From Hamiltosporidium tvaerminnensis (Eukaryota; Microsporidia; Dubosqiidae), in the NCBI GenBank assembly GCA_022605425.2, contig CM061248.1, positions 1,054,001 through 1,118,000 on the forward strand: 64,000 nucleotides of DNA. The letters are read 5' to 3'. The notes under the pieces are model-generated. The model did no database searches and was not told where the DNA came from. It worked only from the letters and a program-made list of their open reading frames with translations. Made by a program: the position numbers and the translations under genes. This document shows, one piece after another, positions 49,328 through 60,916 of this stretch. Each line of letters begins with the position of its first letter. Position 1 is the stretch's first letter.

Positions 49328-50161
49328 CTATACATTTTTAATTTCTCCTTTAACAATCAATGAAATACATTCAGCTTCGTTTTCACATACTGACAGCCAA
49401 TATTTATGAATCATGATTATTCCACAAAATATAAAAAGATGAAAAAAGAACAGACCATCCAAATATCTATCGCTTAACAAAGCAATATATTCTGAACCAA
49501 AGAATAATGGTAAGATTCCCGACATGAAAAACAGCGCAGATATTATTAATGTACCATATGCCCATACTTCGGCATCTAATCGAATTAGTTTCAATACCTG
49601 TAGAATTAAATATAGAAAAGCCAGACCTAAATTCAGTATAAATGTGAAGAAGCATATTATAAATGAATTTTTAGCCACCAAAAACATATAAATTACCACT
49701 ATTGATGTCACAAAATAAACAAATGTCAATACTCTGACAATCAATATACTCTTCAATAAACCAATATCTACTAATGATGTAGATGTCAATCCTCCAATAA
49801 ATAGGCAAAAAACAGTTGAATTTGCAAAAGACAATTGCAAAGATGTAAGATATACCAATACATTTTTTTTAAGTACACCACTTACAAGAACAGTCTCCAA
49901 ACTTATTGTAGCTAAATACATATAAAAAAACGTAACCATTTCTTTCCTACCTACAGCAGAATACTTTTTGTTTGCTCCTTTTATCATTCTAAAAGTACAA
50001 AACATTGCCGCCAAAAGAATAATTATTGTAAAAAAGGTGTTTAAATTAGTACCAAATACAGGTAAACTTCTTCCTGTATATCCACATGGTGTATCTTTTA
50101 ACACTTTACACAAAGGTAGATTTATTTCTGAACATGTGTGATTCAAATTGAGAATATCCAT
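49328..50161 (-). CDS. CHS7: chitin synthase export chaperone CHS7
   Basis: Chs7 is an ER membrane chaperone needed for folding and export of chitin synthase. In microsporidia chitin forms the endospore layer, so this is a spore-wall gene. The protein has 277 residues with an N-terminal Cys-rich luminal part (HTCSEINLPLCKVL, as in the family's C...LPLC), then seven hydrophobic segments. The family motif KYSAVGRKEMVTFFYMYL is at about 66-83, and RYLDGLFFFHLF plus MIHKYW near the end match the yeast YLDGLFF...MVYKTWD block. The length is close to fungal Chs7 (about 316). The frame is intact from an ATG that fits the family N-terminus. No CCC signal is visible upstream. Confidence 0.9.
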   Translation of the reverse strand: MDILNLNHTCSEINLPLCKVLKDTPCGYTGRSLPVFGTNLNTFFTIIILLAAMFCTFRMIKGANKKYSAVGRKEMVTFFYMYLATISLETVLVSGVLKKNVLVYLTSLQLSFANSTVFCLFIGGLTSTSLVDIGLLKSILIVRVLTFVYFVTSIVVIYMFLVAKNSFIICFFTFILNLGLAFLYLILQVLKLIRLDAEVWAYGTLIISALFFMSGILPLFFGSEYIALLSDRYLDGLFFFHLFIFCGIIMIHKYWLSVCENEAECISLIVKGEIKNV

Positions 50162-50169
50162 GTTTATGT

Positions 50170-52430
50170 AAACAAAACAAAATTAAATAGAAATGATTAA
50201 ATCTTAGAATACAGAAAATCTATAAATTTCCTAAACAAAAATTTAAAACAAAAAGATATTTCTTAATTAATATTACCTTCACTACCTATAAATTCAATAA
50301 CTCAAATAAATATTTAATACATTTTATTGGTAAATAAAGTTTAAGTGTTTATGGTAAAACATAAATTACAATACAGAATATTCTATTATCAATTTGAAAT
50401 ATTTTTATTTTAACTTTAAAATGGATATTTTTTAATTCTTGTAAAAAATTAAAGATATCTTTTTATCTAATATATCTTATTAAACTTTATAAAAATTAAA
50501 TTGAATTAAAAGATCTATTATGTCTTTTTCTACTATAATATACATATTAAAATATAATGCATCTTTTTGGTCAATTTTATTTGCAAAGCGATCCAAATTG
50601 TGTTTAAATTTAATTGTATTTATAAAAACTTTAAATATATGCAAATATAATAAAATATAATTGTGCAGATGAACTTTTCAAAAAAAATATTGTATAGATC
50701 AATACTTTTATAAACTTAAGAACTAAATAATTATTTTGTTTAATGTATAAAAGGAACTGATAATTTTGTGAAACTCTTTACTAATGAATACAAAAGTTAT
50801 AGTTGGTTTTTAATAGGATAATTCATAAAAATTTAATTTCTAATTTTTAATTATATATTTTTAAGATATAATTACGCTTTTTTCTTTAAAATCTTAAATA
50901 TATTGATAATTTACCAAGAAAAATATCATCGATCTAAAAGGCCGTTTAATTGTTTAGAAATCTTTTTGTTTAATCTATAATTTGAAATTTTGAATTTATA
51001 TCTTTTTTATACAAAGTTTATAAAAGTTTTTGATTGAATAAGAGTAAAAACCATTCTATTAATTTATAATGCAAAAGATATAATAAAGTGTTACTATTTT
51101 ATTTATAGAACCATGTAGTATATTTTAAGATATTGAAAATAATCTTGTTCTAAATGTTTCTTTTAAGAAACAAATGAAAAACATTCATTTGTTCATTTTC
51201 GACACTGAGAGGTAAAAGAGGAACAGAATAGATAAGCAATTAAGTATGTTTCTTCTAAGATAGCAAAGAGACGCTTCACTCCGAGGAACGCAAGCAGAAT
51301 GTGGATAAAGACCAAAATTGATACCTTTTAAAGCAAAAATTCAAACTTCAAAATGTGTTTTCTGATGGTATAATTGTTTAAATGAGAAGACCAAAATTAA
51401 TTTAAAGTTATTTACTTAAATGAAAAGATCAAGATTTATAGAAAAGTTTTTCTTAAATGAAAAGATCAAATATCAATCAAAACTTTTCATTCAAAAGAGA
51501 AGAAAAAGCTTTTAAAAATTTTTACTACAAGAAAAATACAAAATATTTTCTCAAATTTTTTTTAGTTAAATCACCTAGTGTGTAATTATATACTTAACAC
51601 CCTAATAACATTATATTTTTACCCTAAAAAGTTTAATTAAGATATTGTGGAGTCAATAAATCCGAGCTTTCATAAAATGTCTAATTTTCTATATTTTTTT
51701 GAGTCAAAGAAGTTGAAAAATAATTTAAGCTTAAATAAACGTAGAAAGGTTATTCTTATTCGACTATCTTATGAAAGTAAAATGTTTCAAGACATAAAAA
51801 TGCTCTACAAGTAAATCGAAGAAAATCAAAACGTAGAATTATGTAACTAAAAGAAATATACTTCCTCAACACTAAAAGATATAAGAAGACCTGATAATTG
51901 AGTAAGAAAAATACGTATTTAATTATATAACAACCTAATAAATATCGGATACAGAATATAAAGACAAATCTCAAATTTAAGGAAAAAATTAAATATTAAA
52001 TATAAATAATTCGAACTCTATATAATTTCCTTGAATTGATTAATAAAATATAAAAAAAAAAAATAAACTATTAACCCTTAAAAATAAAAGTTTGATGAAT
52101 CAAAATTTCTTTCTTCTTTTTGCACAAACTGAAGCAAAATATTCGAAAGCAAATACCTTTTATTATTTCTCAATGAGGAAAGAAATGTTTTTACTTCTAT
52201 AGGCGTTATCTTATTCCATCTCTTATCTAAATATTTATATTGGGTCTATTTCAAACAATCTTGCGATCAGTTTAATATTTAAATGACTAAAGGCTAATAA
52301 AAGACCTTTTTTTTCTTAGTTATAAAACTTTATTCGTGCTATTACTTTAAATCAATTAAACATATTTCAAAAACTGTAAAATATTTTAAGTTTTTTTATA
52401 GAATTTAATTATTATTTAAATTCAAGTGAA
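50170..52430. other. gene-free region with short repeats
   Basis: No gene is supported. 51195-51240 shares the GAGGTAAAAGAGGAA block with about 3595-3640. 51375-51475 has three imperfect units of about 38 bp built around TAAATGAAAAGATCAA. Confidence 0.45.
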
Positions 52431-52435
52431 CAGAA

Positions 52436-53120
52436 GATAACCACATAAAAACTATCTGCTTAGAAATTAGTATGTAAAATTAGTGTTAAAATGATTGTTT
52501 GTATGTTTGGGGAGAATAAAAGCACACTAATCTTCGGTTATTCTGAGATTTGTATGAGGAGGTGAAAGAAATAGCGAAACTTTTTTTACAAATCTATTTT
52601 GTGGTTATGTACTAAATCAACGCAGCTGAATTTGTAGGTAATTTCCATGTAAAAGCATAAAAACCTAGCCTTGCGCACTTGAGTTAGAAGACTTAGCGCC
52701 TAAGAGATATAAAAAAAACCTCCTTGGATCCGGGGAAGTTAATTATCGAGTTATACATGTTTTTATGATATTGCACTTTCTAGGTGGACCCCATGTAAGT
52801 CGCCGAGATACGTAGTTGCAGAAGTTCATTGTTTAATGAAAGTGTAGAGTAAGTGGAAATTCTACATAGTCTCGGGAGATCTCGGTGTGGGTTCTAACTG
52901 GAATCACACACCATGCAACGGACATTAACGAACTACAGGCAACTTCCTGGGCTATTAAATAGGTTCTATATACCCTTTGGATGAAAGACTTTGGGATGTA
53001 GATATCTTAAGATGTACTAGTGGAGTTTTGGACGAAAAGTTATTTGTGCTAAACCTAAAACTGAGTTTATTTCCTGAAAAAAACTATAACCATTACCATT
53101 GTTTTAAAAAGATGTGATAT
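52436..53120 (-). repeat. ~710-bp dispersed repeat, copy 3 (inverted)
   Basis: This is the reverse complement of the family at 10311-11023 and 40309-41020. It begins GATAACCACATAAAAA and ends AAAAAGATGTGATA. The GC-richer core is recognisable with more substitutions than the other two full copies. Confidence 0.8.
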
Positions 53121-53549
53121 TTTTTAAATAAATATTAAATGAATATAAGGGTTTAAGACAATTTATAATATAATCATTTTAAAAAGGTTCAGGATAATGT
53201 GTAATAAGATGATTATAATTTTATTACTGCCCACACTCTTGAAATAAAATTTTATTTATCTCTATTACTTATTTCCTTAACTCATTTTTTTCAAGGAAAA
53301 CAAATTATTAAAGGAAGAATGTAAAATTTAGTCGTTTTTTCGATTATTATACCAAATTTCGAAAATATTTTATTAAAAAGTATTTTGTATTCGATAGCTT
53401 GAAATTTCAATATAAATAATAAATCTGTAAGTTTAATTTATCTAAAAGTACATGCTATTCATTGAAGTATGGATATTTTATATTTTTATGAAATATTAAA
53501 TAAATGAGATAGAATAAAATAGAGTCTTTAAAAGCAATTTTTTGCTTTA

Positions 53550-53785
53550 CTTCCAAATGAAATATTTGGAAGCAGAAATAAAATTGATTTAATAAAACTC
53601 TTTATTTAATTTGTATATTAACTGTCCAATAAAATATTCGGAAGAAAAAATTTACTTGATTTAATAAAAGTCTCTTATAGAAATAAATTATAGATTAACT
53701 GTCCAATAAAATTTCGGAAAAAGAAAAACAATTTATTCAATAAACCACTGTTATCGAATTTAATTTATACATATAATCCCCAATT
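53550..53785 (+). repeat. three imperfect tandem units of ~77 bp upstream of TAD3
   Basis: The units share TGTCCAATAAAATATTCGG, then an A-rich part and TTGATTTAATAAAAG. Unit starts are near 53555, 53627 and 53704. The array ends about 155 bp before the TAD3 ATG, so it may overlap the promoter. Confidence 0.7.
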
Positions 53786-53938
53786 AAATACAGAAAACAC
53801 ACCATTTTAACTGGCATAAAATCTTTGGAAACAAATTTAATTTTTCATTTACTTCATATAAAAACCCAAAGAAATAGATTTTCTTCTAAATTCGTAAAAA
53901 ATTAAAATTTATTTTTAATCTCCTTTCTTAATTGTAAA

Positions 53939-54838
53939 ATGTCTGTAGTAAAACGATTAGTTACAGTTGAAGAAGAAAAACAAATAGAAACAATCAAAGC
54001 AATAGCATGTGAAGTAAACAAAGAAGAATTAAGCACATTTTTACAAAAAATATCTACAACCTACAAAATACCAAAATATCTGAAGAGAGTAAAAAACAAC
54101 ATTGTATTGGTATCATTAGAAACCACTTTAAATATATCCTTCTTACCAAATACCCTCGTTGTTGATGTACCGTCCACACAACCAATTACAAGAGAGCAAT
54201 ACGATCAATGTAAGAAAATATGGCCATGCAATTTTTATCCAAAAAAAATTGAAAAACTTGAACTTCCAAATACTTTAATTTTAAGTGTTTTCCAAAATAT
54301 TTATGAGATAAATAATTCCAAAGGAATAAACGAAATTAATTATTCTAAAGATTTAAATAATATATTAGATCTAACCGATTATAAAAATATTTCATTTATA
54401 AAAAATAACCTTCAAATAGACAATAATATTTCTGAAAAACAATTTTTTTACCAATTTTTTACAAATGTAAATAAAAAAAAAGAAAATATTTTATTTTGTT
54501 GTGGTACTGCATGTATAATCGATACTTCAAATAAAAAAGTTATAGAGATATCCAAAGACACAAGTCATATATTAGAACATGCAATATTTAAATGTATTGA
54601 AAAAGTAAGTAAGAATAAAGAAACGTATCTTTGTACAGGATATGATGCATTTTGTGTTTTTGAACCGTGTATATCCTGTGGTATGGCACTTGTTCATGCT
54701 CGTATCCAACGGTTATTTTCTATTTTTCCAAATAAACACTCAGGTATATTTTCTGTACATCGATTAAACCAAAATCCTAATATCAACCATAGATTTGAAG
54801 TATATTTTCTTAAAGAAAAATATAAAAAAAATATTTGA
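53939..54838 (+). CDS. TAD3: tRNA adenosine deaminase non-catalytic subunit TAD3/ADAT3
   Basis: Tad3 pairs with Tad2 to deaminate A34 to inosine in tRNA anticodons. The protein has 299 residues. A divergent N-terminal RNA-binding part has CNFYPKKIEKLE near 97-109. The cytidine-deaminase-like fold follows, with CCGTACIIDTSNKKVI (about 187-202), zinc ligands H214 (in EHAIFKC) and C244/C247 (in FEPCISCGMALVHAR), then PNINHRFEVYF near the end. The catalytic Glu of the HxE motif is replaced by Ile (HAI), just as Tad3 proteins carry Val there. This makes the subunit structural and separates it from Tad2. The length is close to yeast Tad3 (322). It is transcribed towards the 14-3-3 gene. Confidence 0.92.
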   Translation: MSVVKRLVTVEEEKQIETIKAIACEVNKEELSTFLQKISTTYKIPKYLKRVKNNIVLVSLETTLNISFLPNTLVVDVPSTQPITREQYDQCKKIWPCNFYPKKIEKLELPNTLILSVFQNIYEINNSKGINEINYSKDLNNILDLTDYKNISFIKNNLQIDNNISEKQFFYQFFTNVNKKKENILFCCGTACIIDTSNKKVIEISKDTSHILEHAIFKCIEKVSKNKETYLCTGYDAFCVFEPCISCGMALVHARIQRLFSIFPNKHSGIFSVHRLNQNPNINHRFEVYFLKEKYKKNI

Positions 54839-54884
54839 ATTTATAAATTTATTTTTTAATTTGCTATGTTCTTCAGCTTTGATT

Positions 54885-55065
54885 CAAAAGCTTTTTATAT
54901 TTCTTCTATATTCCTTTTATATTCCCTCTATATTCCTTTTATTTTTCTTTTATATTTTCCCTCTATTTTTCTTTTATATTCCTTTTATATTTCTTCTATA
55001 TTCCCTCCATTTTTCTTTTTTATTTTCCTTTTATATTCCTTTTATATTTCCAATACTCATTCGCT
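54885..55065 (+). repeat. polypyrimidine tract of degenerate TATATTCC/TTTTATATTTC words
   Basis: About 180 bp with almost only T, C and A on the plus strand is built from variants of a 10-24 bp phrase. Three overlapping short open frames across it are artefacts of the repeat. It fills the gap between the convergent TAD3 and 14-3-3 genes and overlaps their likely 3' UTRs. Confidence 0.75.
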
Positions 55066-55250
55066 TTATATTTATATTAAATTTTTTTTCTTAAAATAGA
55101 AATAATTCTTTTTTATTTACAATATAAAAGAACCTCAAAAAAAACGATTTAAAATTATTTTAAATATTCTCCTTAAAAAAAATATTCTTTATAAAATAAA
55201 AAAGTTTTTCATATAAAAAAATTTAAAAACCAGCATTTTATTTAAAAAAC

Positions 55251-56054
55251 TTAATAAGGCGTCGCCTCATTTTCTTCTTCCTTTTCAAATCCTTCTTGTT
55301 CAGCCTGTTCGTCCATCTGAGTATTATCATCTTGATTGGTCCATAAAGTAAGATTATCTCGTAAAAGCTGCATAATCAGTGTAGAATCTTTATAATGATC
55401 TTCAGAAAGTTGATCAAGTTCAGCGATTGCATCATCAAATGCTTGTTTGGCCAATGCACATGCTTTCTCATGTTCCTTATGAATTTCATAATAAAAAACT
55501 GAAAAGTTTAAAGCAAGTCCTAATCTGACAGGATGGGTAGGAGGCAGAACACTGGCTTCTTTAGTAGCACTATCATAAGCATGGAAAGACTCATCGGTAC
55601 ATTTCCTAAGAACATCTCCTTCACTTACTTCAGCCTTATATCTGTAATAATCTGCTTTCATTTTTAAAAAGAAAACTTTGGATTCCACATTTGTGTTGAG
55701 ACTTTCAGGATACAAAATTGAAGAATCAATTACGTTCAAAACATCGTCACATATCTCGTGTAACTCCTTTTCTACCTGCACCACGTATTTCTCTGCTATT
55801 TCGTGTTGCACAGGATCTTTACATTCAAGTTTTTGTCTTTCAGAACTTAAAATGCGCCAACTGGCTCGTCGCGCGCCAGCAAGATTTTTATATGCAACTG
55901 AAAATAAGTTACGTGCTTTTACATCCAATTCTACTTTGTCTTCAAAAGCTATCTTAATAGCTTGTTTCATATCACTTACCATGTCTTCGTAACGCTCTGC
56001 TCGTTCACTTAGAGATGCTCTTGAGATTAATCGATCAAAATCTATATTTTTCAT
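55251..56054 (-). CDS. 14-3-3 protein
   Basis: 14-3-3 proteins are dimeric phosphoserine/phosphothreonine-binding adaptors. The protein has 267 residues. The dimerisation helices are at the N-terminus ([19 protein letters not shown]). The ligand groove is intact: [15 protein letters not shown] (with the Lys/Arg phosphate-binding residues), [15 protein letters not shown] (Arg-Tyr pair), [12 protein letters not shown] and LLRDNLTLW. The variable acidic tail ([16 protein letters not shown]) follows, as is usual in the family. The length is a little above the usual 245-255 because of the tail. The start ATG has CCCC about 12 nt upstream on the coding strand. Confidence 0.97.
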   Translation of the reverse strand: MKNIDFDRLISRASLSERAERYEDMVSDMKQAIKIAFEDKVELDVKARNLFSVAYKNLAGARRASWRILSSERQKLECKDPVQHEIAEKYVVQVEKELHEICDDVLNVIDSSILYPESLNTNVESKVFFLKMKADYYRYKAEVSEGDVLRKCTDESFHAYDSATKEASVLPPTHPVRLGLALNFSVFYYEIHKEHEKACALAKQAFDDAIAELDQLSEDHYKDSTLIMQLLRDNLTLWTNQDDNTQMDEQAEQEGFEKEEENEATPY

Positions 56055-56065
56055 TTCTTTATGTT

Positions 56066-56069
56066 GGGG
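56066..56069 (-). promoter_or_regulatory. CCCC start-proximal signal of the 14-3-3 gene
   Basis: This is GGGG on the plus strand, that is CCCC on the coding strand, about 12 nt before the ATG. It matches the signals before SPT16, PIK1 and the AIG1-like gene. A long A-rich stretch (minus strand) lies upstream. Confidence 0.45.
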
Positions 56070-56074
56070 ATGAA

Positions 56075-59000
56075 TTTTATTTTTTTTTATTTCTTTATTT
56101 TTTTCATAAAAAAGGAGTAAAGGAGAAAAAAAGGAATTTTTTTTTTCTGATTCACAAATAATAAAATCTTACTTTTTTTTAACTGCAAAAATATCAAATA
56201 ATTAAAATTTAAAATATTATTTTGAGGTTTCTGTTTGTAAATTTGCCCTTCTTTAATTTTCTATAAATAGCTATTTAGAATATTAAATTGTAAATTCTCA
56301 TAATTTTCTTAAAAATTTTTAAATTTCGGTGTAATTAAGTTAATAACAATTCTATCAAAATATTTTTAAAAATATTTAAATCACAGAGCAGTTATGTAAG
56401 TTTTAATAAAAATCATTTGGTTTTCTTATAGACAAATCATAATCTCACATAACGAAATGTAAAATAAAGTTTATTTTATAATGGTTATTTCTCTTTTTCT
56501 TTAAATTTACTTTCTTACCTCTATTTCGTTTCATTCTTAGGGCTATTTCTCATTTTTTTGCCTTTGCTTTGATTCCAGTTATTGTATCTACACTGTGAAT
56601 TCATTTATTTTTGGTTTGTTACATTAATATCGCCTTCTCGCTTTCTGTATATGTATAAAGAATGTATCTGTTGTTGAGATGTTTCTCTATCACGTAGTAT
56701 ATCTATGAATAAGTCTTTTCTAGCTTCATAGGAATATGATTATTGCCTCTCATTCATCTCATAGATCAACAAAATTAAATCGACTGTTCTTTTATGTACT
56801 GAATACCTTATCCAGACATCTACATAATTATTATCCGGAGATGCTCAATAAAGCTTATATAATATTTAAGTATAGTACCATCCTGGCTATCATACATGCG
56901 ATCAACACTAAACTTATAAATACGACCGAATTTATTCGCCAAAATTTCTTACTTTTAGTTTTTCTGTTTTCACAATTTTAAATTAAACTTACTATTCAAT
57001 TCTACCTTTATTGGTGTAATCTTGTTTGTTTTTTATATAAACGAACATGGATGTCTAAAATTATAGATTTTTGCAGCTATTTTTGTTCTATGTAACTCCT
57101 AATTAAAACATACTTAATTTAAATAATTTCTTGAAGTGTATGAATCTTAATTTATTTTGAAGACTTGATCTTAAATCTATTTATGAAGTTCATACTGACA
57201 CCAAATACATAACTAAAGTGTCAAGAATAACCATGCCAGGGACTTCTTTCACATTTGACGGAGAATCGCTTGAGCCCCCTTCCAAATATACAAGAATATT
57301 GATACTTTCATTATTTACTCAGATATATTTATAGATTGAATTTAACAGAAGAAAATTACTTGTCAAGAGGCTTGATTTCCATTTTCTAGTTATTTAGACA
57401 TATAACACCTACCTTATCGACCTATTATTTGTTGCAATGTAAACTATAAATTCTACTTTGCATTTTATTTTTTGTTGACCTACTTTTAAAGTCCGTGTTC
57501 TTCCTTAAATTTTTCTTGTATCTTCTCCTTCTAATCTGTATTTTTTTATATCATAACTTGTTAGAGTCAAAGGTTATTTTATGATCTTTTTCCTCTTTTA
57601 AGCATGGCTGCTTACCAATAGATAATTCTTTATTTTATTCCGGACAATTTAAAGAATCCAGAATTCCTTACGGTTCTAGCTCGACAAATAGACAGTTTTT
57701 AAGCTTAAATCTAGTTAGTACCGAAATAAATTACATCCTTGTCCATGATTCGCCATTTCATTCACTTAAGATGCAAACAAGGAACTAAAAAACCTACATA
57801 TTTCATTATTTTAAATGCAAACGCTCTTACTGTTATTTTATCCGAGATATTTCGCGTTGATGAATTACCTTAAAAAATCTTTCATTTGGTCTGATGAGAG
57901 AATCTTTTTGAAAACCTACTAAGAGATTCTTCTTACTTTCTTAAATAAATCAAATATTGAAATCAATTGCTTATTTATATTATTTAAATATTGATAGACA
58001 CAATAAATTTTTGGAAGAGTAGCAGTATCTTCACAAAATGTATATTTTGTGGTTAAATCTCATTGTCTATATCTACTAAAATTTATTTTTGAATGAACTA
58101 CTTCGTTTCATTTCCATTAAACCTATTTTTCTTCTTTTATCAAAATACTTAATATCATTTATGAATACGTAAGGATTTATAGTGTGAAAACATGTATTGT
58201 ATTGGAATGTATATTATTACTTTTATAACTTTCTAACTAAGATCTTGGTTTAAATAATCTCGTTATAACAGTGATAATAAAGAAGATAAACTATATTCGA
58301 GCAGAATTTTCTTGTTCTTCTGCCTTCCTACTTTTTAAGGTTCTACCAAATATTAATATTTCATTCTAATCTAAGTATAAATGGAACTTAATATCTTTAG
58401 GAGTTATTTTTAACTGCATTTCATCAAATAAAGACGATATATTAAACATAGACTTTTAACATCCTGCCATGTATTCCAACATTGTTTCTATAATGTTCAT
58501 CAAGGACAAATCAAAAAAATGCCCCTAGTTCCATGTACACCTCTTACTTCTATTAACGAATAAAGTAAAAATACCTTAGATCTTTCTATGTAAATGAAGA
58601 AGGTTTTTTTTCACATTTAAATAAATTTCTTAGATGATACACATCAAATTGCTTTTTAGTTAAATCACTTTAATCTGCGTTTTGTTATTAAATTTTAGAC
58701 AGAGGCTGTACAAAAAAAACTAAAAATATAGTTTGCATCGAAAATAATAAAATATATGTTTCTTCAATATAAATATACAATATTAAAAATATTTATAGTT
58801 TAAATTTCTTTACTATATCAGAGCTTATAAAAAAAATTGGTACACATTTTATATTTATCTGTATCTACTTTTATTAAAGAAGCTTAAAATACATGTAAGA
58901 AGATTGGGCTTTTAGCTTTGAATAATACAAAGAATGATTATTTAATGCGATAAATAAATTTCAAACTATAGTTATATAGAACTTGACATGATTTTAAGAT

Positions 59001-59960
59001 TTAAAGTGTATTTATATTACATTTAATCTTTTGTTTATATATTTTATAGGCTTTATATACATTTACAATAAATTGTCAAAGATTTTAAAGTTTTCGCAAA
59101 AAATATTTCATTTTTTATTTGTTCAAATGAGATATTTACTTTGTATCTATAAAGTAAAATATCATCAATAAATATTACATAATTTAAAAAAGTTGATTTA
59201 AATACTTTACTGTTCAGGAAATCAGAATTTTACCATGTTTAACTTCGGAACTGGCTCCCCTACAAAAAAAATACATCTACATCCTATAAGATATCTACAT
59301 ACCAAAGTTTTTTATACAAAGATGTATATATTCTTTAATAAACGAGGGAGAGTATCTGTATCTCTTGATGCCCATTGTCTTGAATGTGTTGTAAAAACAA
59401 CCCAACTTAGGCTCCCTCACTACCAACAGCACCATTGCGTACTATACACAATTAGAGCCAAATTAAGTTCTATATACAATAAATTTCCGTGATTGACATC
59501 GAATCCATCCGTTATTTGCGGATCATGCAAATCTTTACAACCTGCTCTCTGGGTTTCAAAGATATATTTTTGTATCTCATGTATCAAATCTTCCTTCGCG
59601 ATTAAAAAAAGCTATATTTTCATCCTTCGGCAATGTAAACACTTAAAATTCGCTTCTATTCTACAATCTAACTATATAAAAAATCAAAAGCTACGTTAAA
59701 CGAAATATTTTAAACTTTTGCGTCACTTTCTACTTTTTATACTAATTCTTACCGAAGGAAGAAAAATTGATTATAAATTTCATACCAAAAAAAATTATAA
59801 AAGTTTTTACATTAAACTACTCGATCATAGCAAAAAATAAATTTTATTGTAGGGTGCTTCCTGTCTAATATTTCTTATCAAATATAAATTTTCCAAAAAA
59901 ATATATTATTTATAAATTAATTTATTAAAAAAACAATTTGTTTATAACAATTAAAACATA
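56075..59960. other. gene-free region
   Basis: About 3.9 kb without a supported gene. 57180-57320 and 59225-59600 are less AT-rich. The latter holds two adjoining short frames (59235-59492, 59493-59699), the second with C..C pairs, but neither matches a family I know; a decayed gene or element is possible. The rest is plain AT-rich DNA. Confidence 0.4.
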
Positions 59961-59965
59961 TAACA

Positions 59966-59968
59966 CCC
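59966..59968 (+). promoter_or_regulatory. CCC directly before the AIG1-like start codon
   Basis: CCC abuts the ATG in an A/T-rich leader (ACACCCATG). This is the shortest spacing of the four such signals in the window and implies a very short leader. Confidence 0.4.
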
Positions 59969-60654
59969 ATGATAGATTTTATTGTAAGAATATTCGGTTT
60001 ATTTCTTTGTTTTTACGGCGTGAGTGAGAGAACAATGCCATTGGAAATGGCAAGTGCATTACGGATGTCATTTGGTGGAAGACAACAAGTAAGTGAAATT
60101 TCTAATTTAAGTTCTTAACAATTATAGGATTGAATGCTACCATACTTACATTAATATTTGGGTTGGTTATTAGATATGCTAGATTAGATAAGAACGGTAA
60201 CATATTTAAATATGTCTCTAGTTTCCATACATTTCTTTTATCTTTAATTATACCAGTTGAAATGACAATTACCATTTTATTCTGGGTTTTATATTTGAAA
60301 GATCCTACTCTATTGATAAGTAAAGAATTTTATGAAAGAAACATCAAAATACGTTTATTTAGTAATCTTTGTATGCATCTTTTTCCATTTATACTTTTGA
60401 TAATTGAGATAATTGATACAAATATTAAAAGAAGTAATATACATTTAATTGCCATAATTATATTTTCGATTACTTACTATTTCTGGGTAAGTTTTATTGC
60501 GAGTATGAATAAAAGATGGCCATATCCTTTGTTAGATGGTTTGAATGGCATTGGAAGACTATTGATTTTTACAGCGGTTACACTTTTAACGGTTTCTTTT
60601 TACGAAACAATTATGTATTTGGCAGGTAAAACAAAGAAATTAAAAAGAGAATAA
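59969..60654 (+). CDS. FAR-17a/AIG1-family membrane hydrolase, two exons (59969-60088, 60112-60654)
   Basis: Relatives (human AIG1 and ADTRP) are multipass membrane hydrolases that cleave fatty-acid esters of hydroxy fatty acids with an unusual Thr/His pair. Splicing a 23-nt intron gives 221 residues. Exon 1 has 40 residues ending FGGRQQ, and exon 2 starts FLTIIGL. The catalytic-type Thr is residue 43, right after the splice junction. The His is residue 129, in NLCMHLFPFILL. Other family blocks are LIIPVEMTITILFWVLYL, YYFWVSFIASMNKRWPYPLL and LNGIGRLL. About six membrane segments and a basic C-terminus are visible. The chosen ATG follows CCC directly. Without splicing the exon 2 frame has no ATG near its start. 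Its substrate in this organism is unknown. Confidence 0.88.
60089..60111 (+). other. 23-nt spliceosomal intron in the AIG1-like gene
   Basis: The 5' splice site is GTAAGT. The 3' end is TAATTTAAG, with a branch-point-like TCTAATTT immediately before the AG, as in other very short microsporidian introns. Removing 23 nt joins two frames in phase and restores the family's QFLT-type motif, which is strong evidence that the intron is real. A second AG further on (about 60126) would not keep the frame. Confidence 0.88.
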
Positions 60655-60916
60655 ATACTAACTAGTTTAAGTTATAATTTAAAATTTGCTTTTTAAATTT
60701 TATTGACTTTATTAGGGCATTAAAGTTAAATATTAAATATTTTTTTATATCATTCTTTAAATCATTTTTATTCCCAAATTTTTGAGCAAAACATACATAT
60801 TAGTTGTTCTTTATAAATTTTTTAAAAATATCATTGAACCAAAGTGTTCTATTTCTAAGCTTGCAGCTCAATTTATCTTTCTTAACACATTTGTTTTTAC
60901 TAAAATATGGAATAAT

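Noticed and set aside
49467-49655. 62-codon minus-strand frame inside CHS7
   Set aside because: It is a different frame of the same strand. The Chs7 frame has all the family motifs.
54795-55099. Two overlapping open frames of 77-99 codons rich in Phe, Ile, Leu, Tyr and Ser
   Set aside because: They are produced by the polypyrimidine repeat after TAD3. Several frames are open at once, and the protein is only repeat phrases.
55678-55992. Plus-strand frames of 79-104 codons opposite the 14-3-3 gene
   Set aside because: They are shadows of a strongly conserved gene on the other strand.
59235-59699. Adjacent frames of 85 and 68 codons, the second with C..C pairs suggesting a zinc ribbon
   Set aside because: The lengths are expected by chance at this composition. 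No family is recognised and there is no CCC signal, so at most it is a decayed gene.
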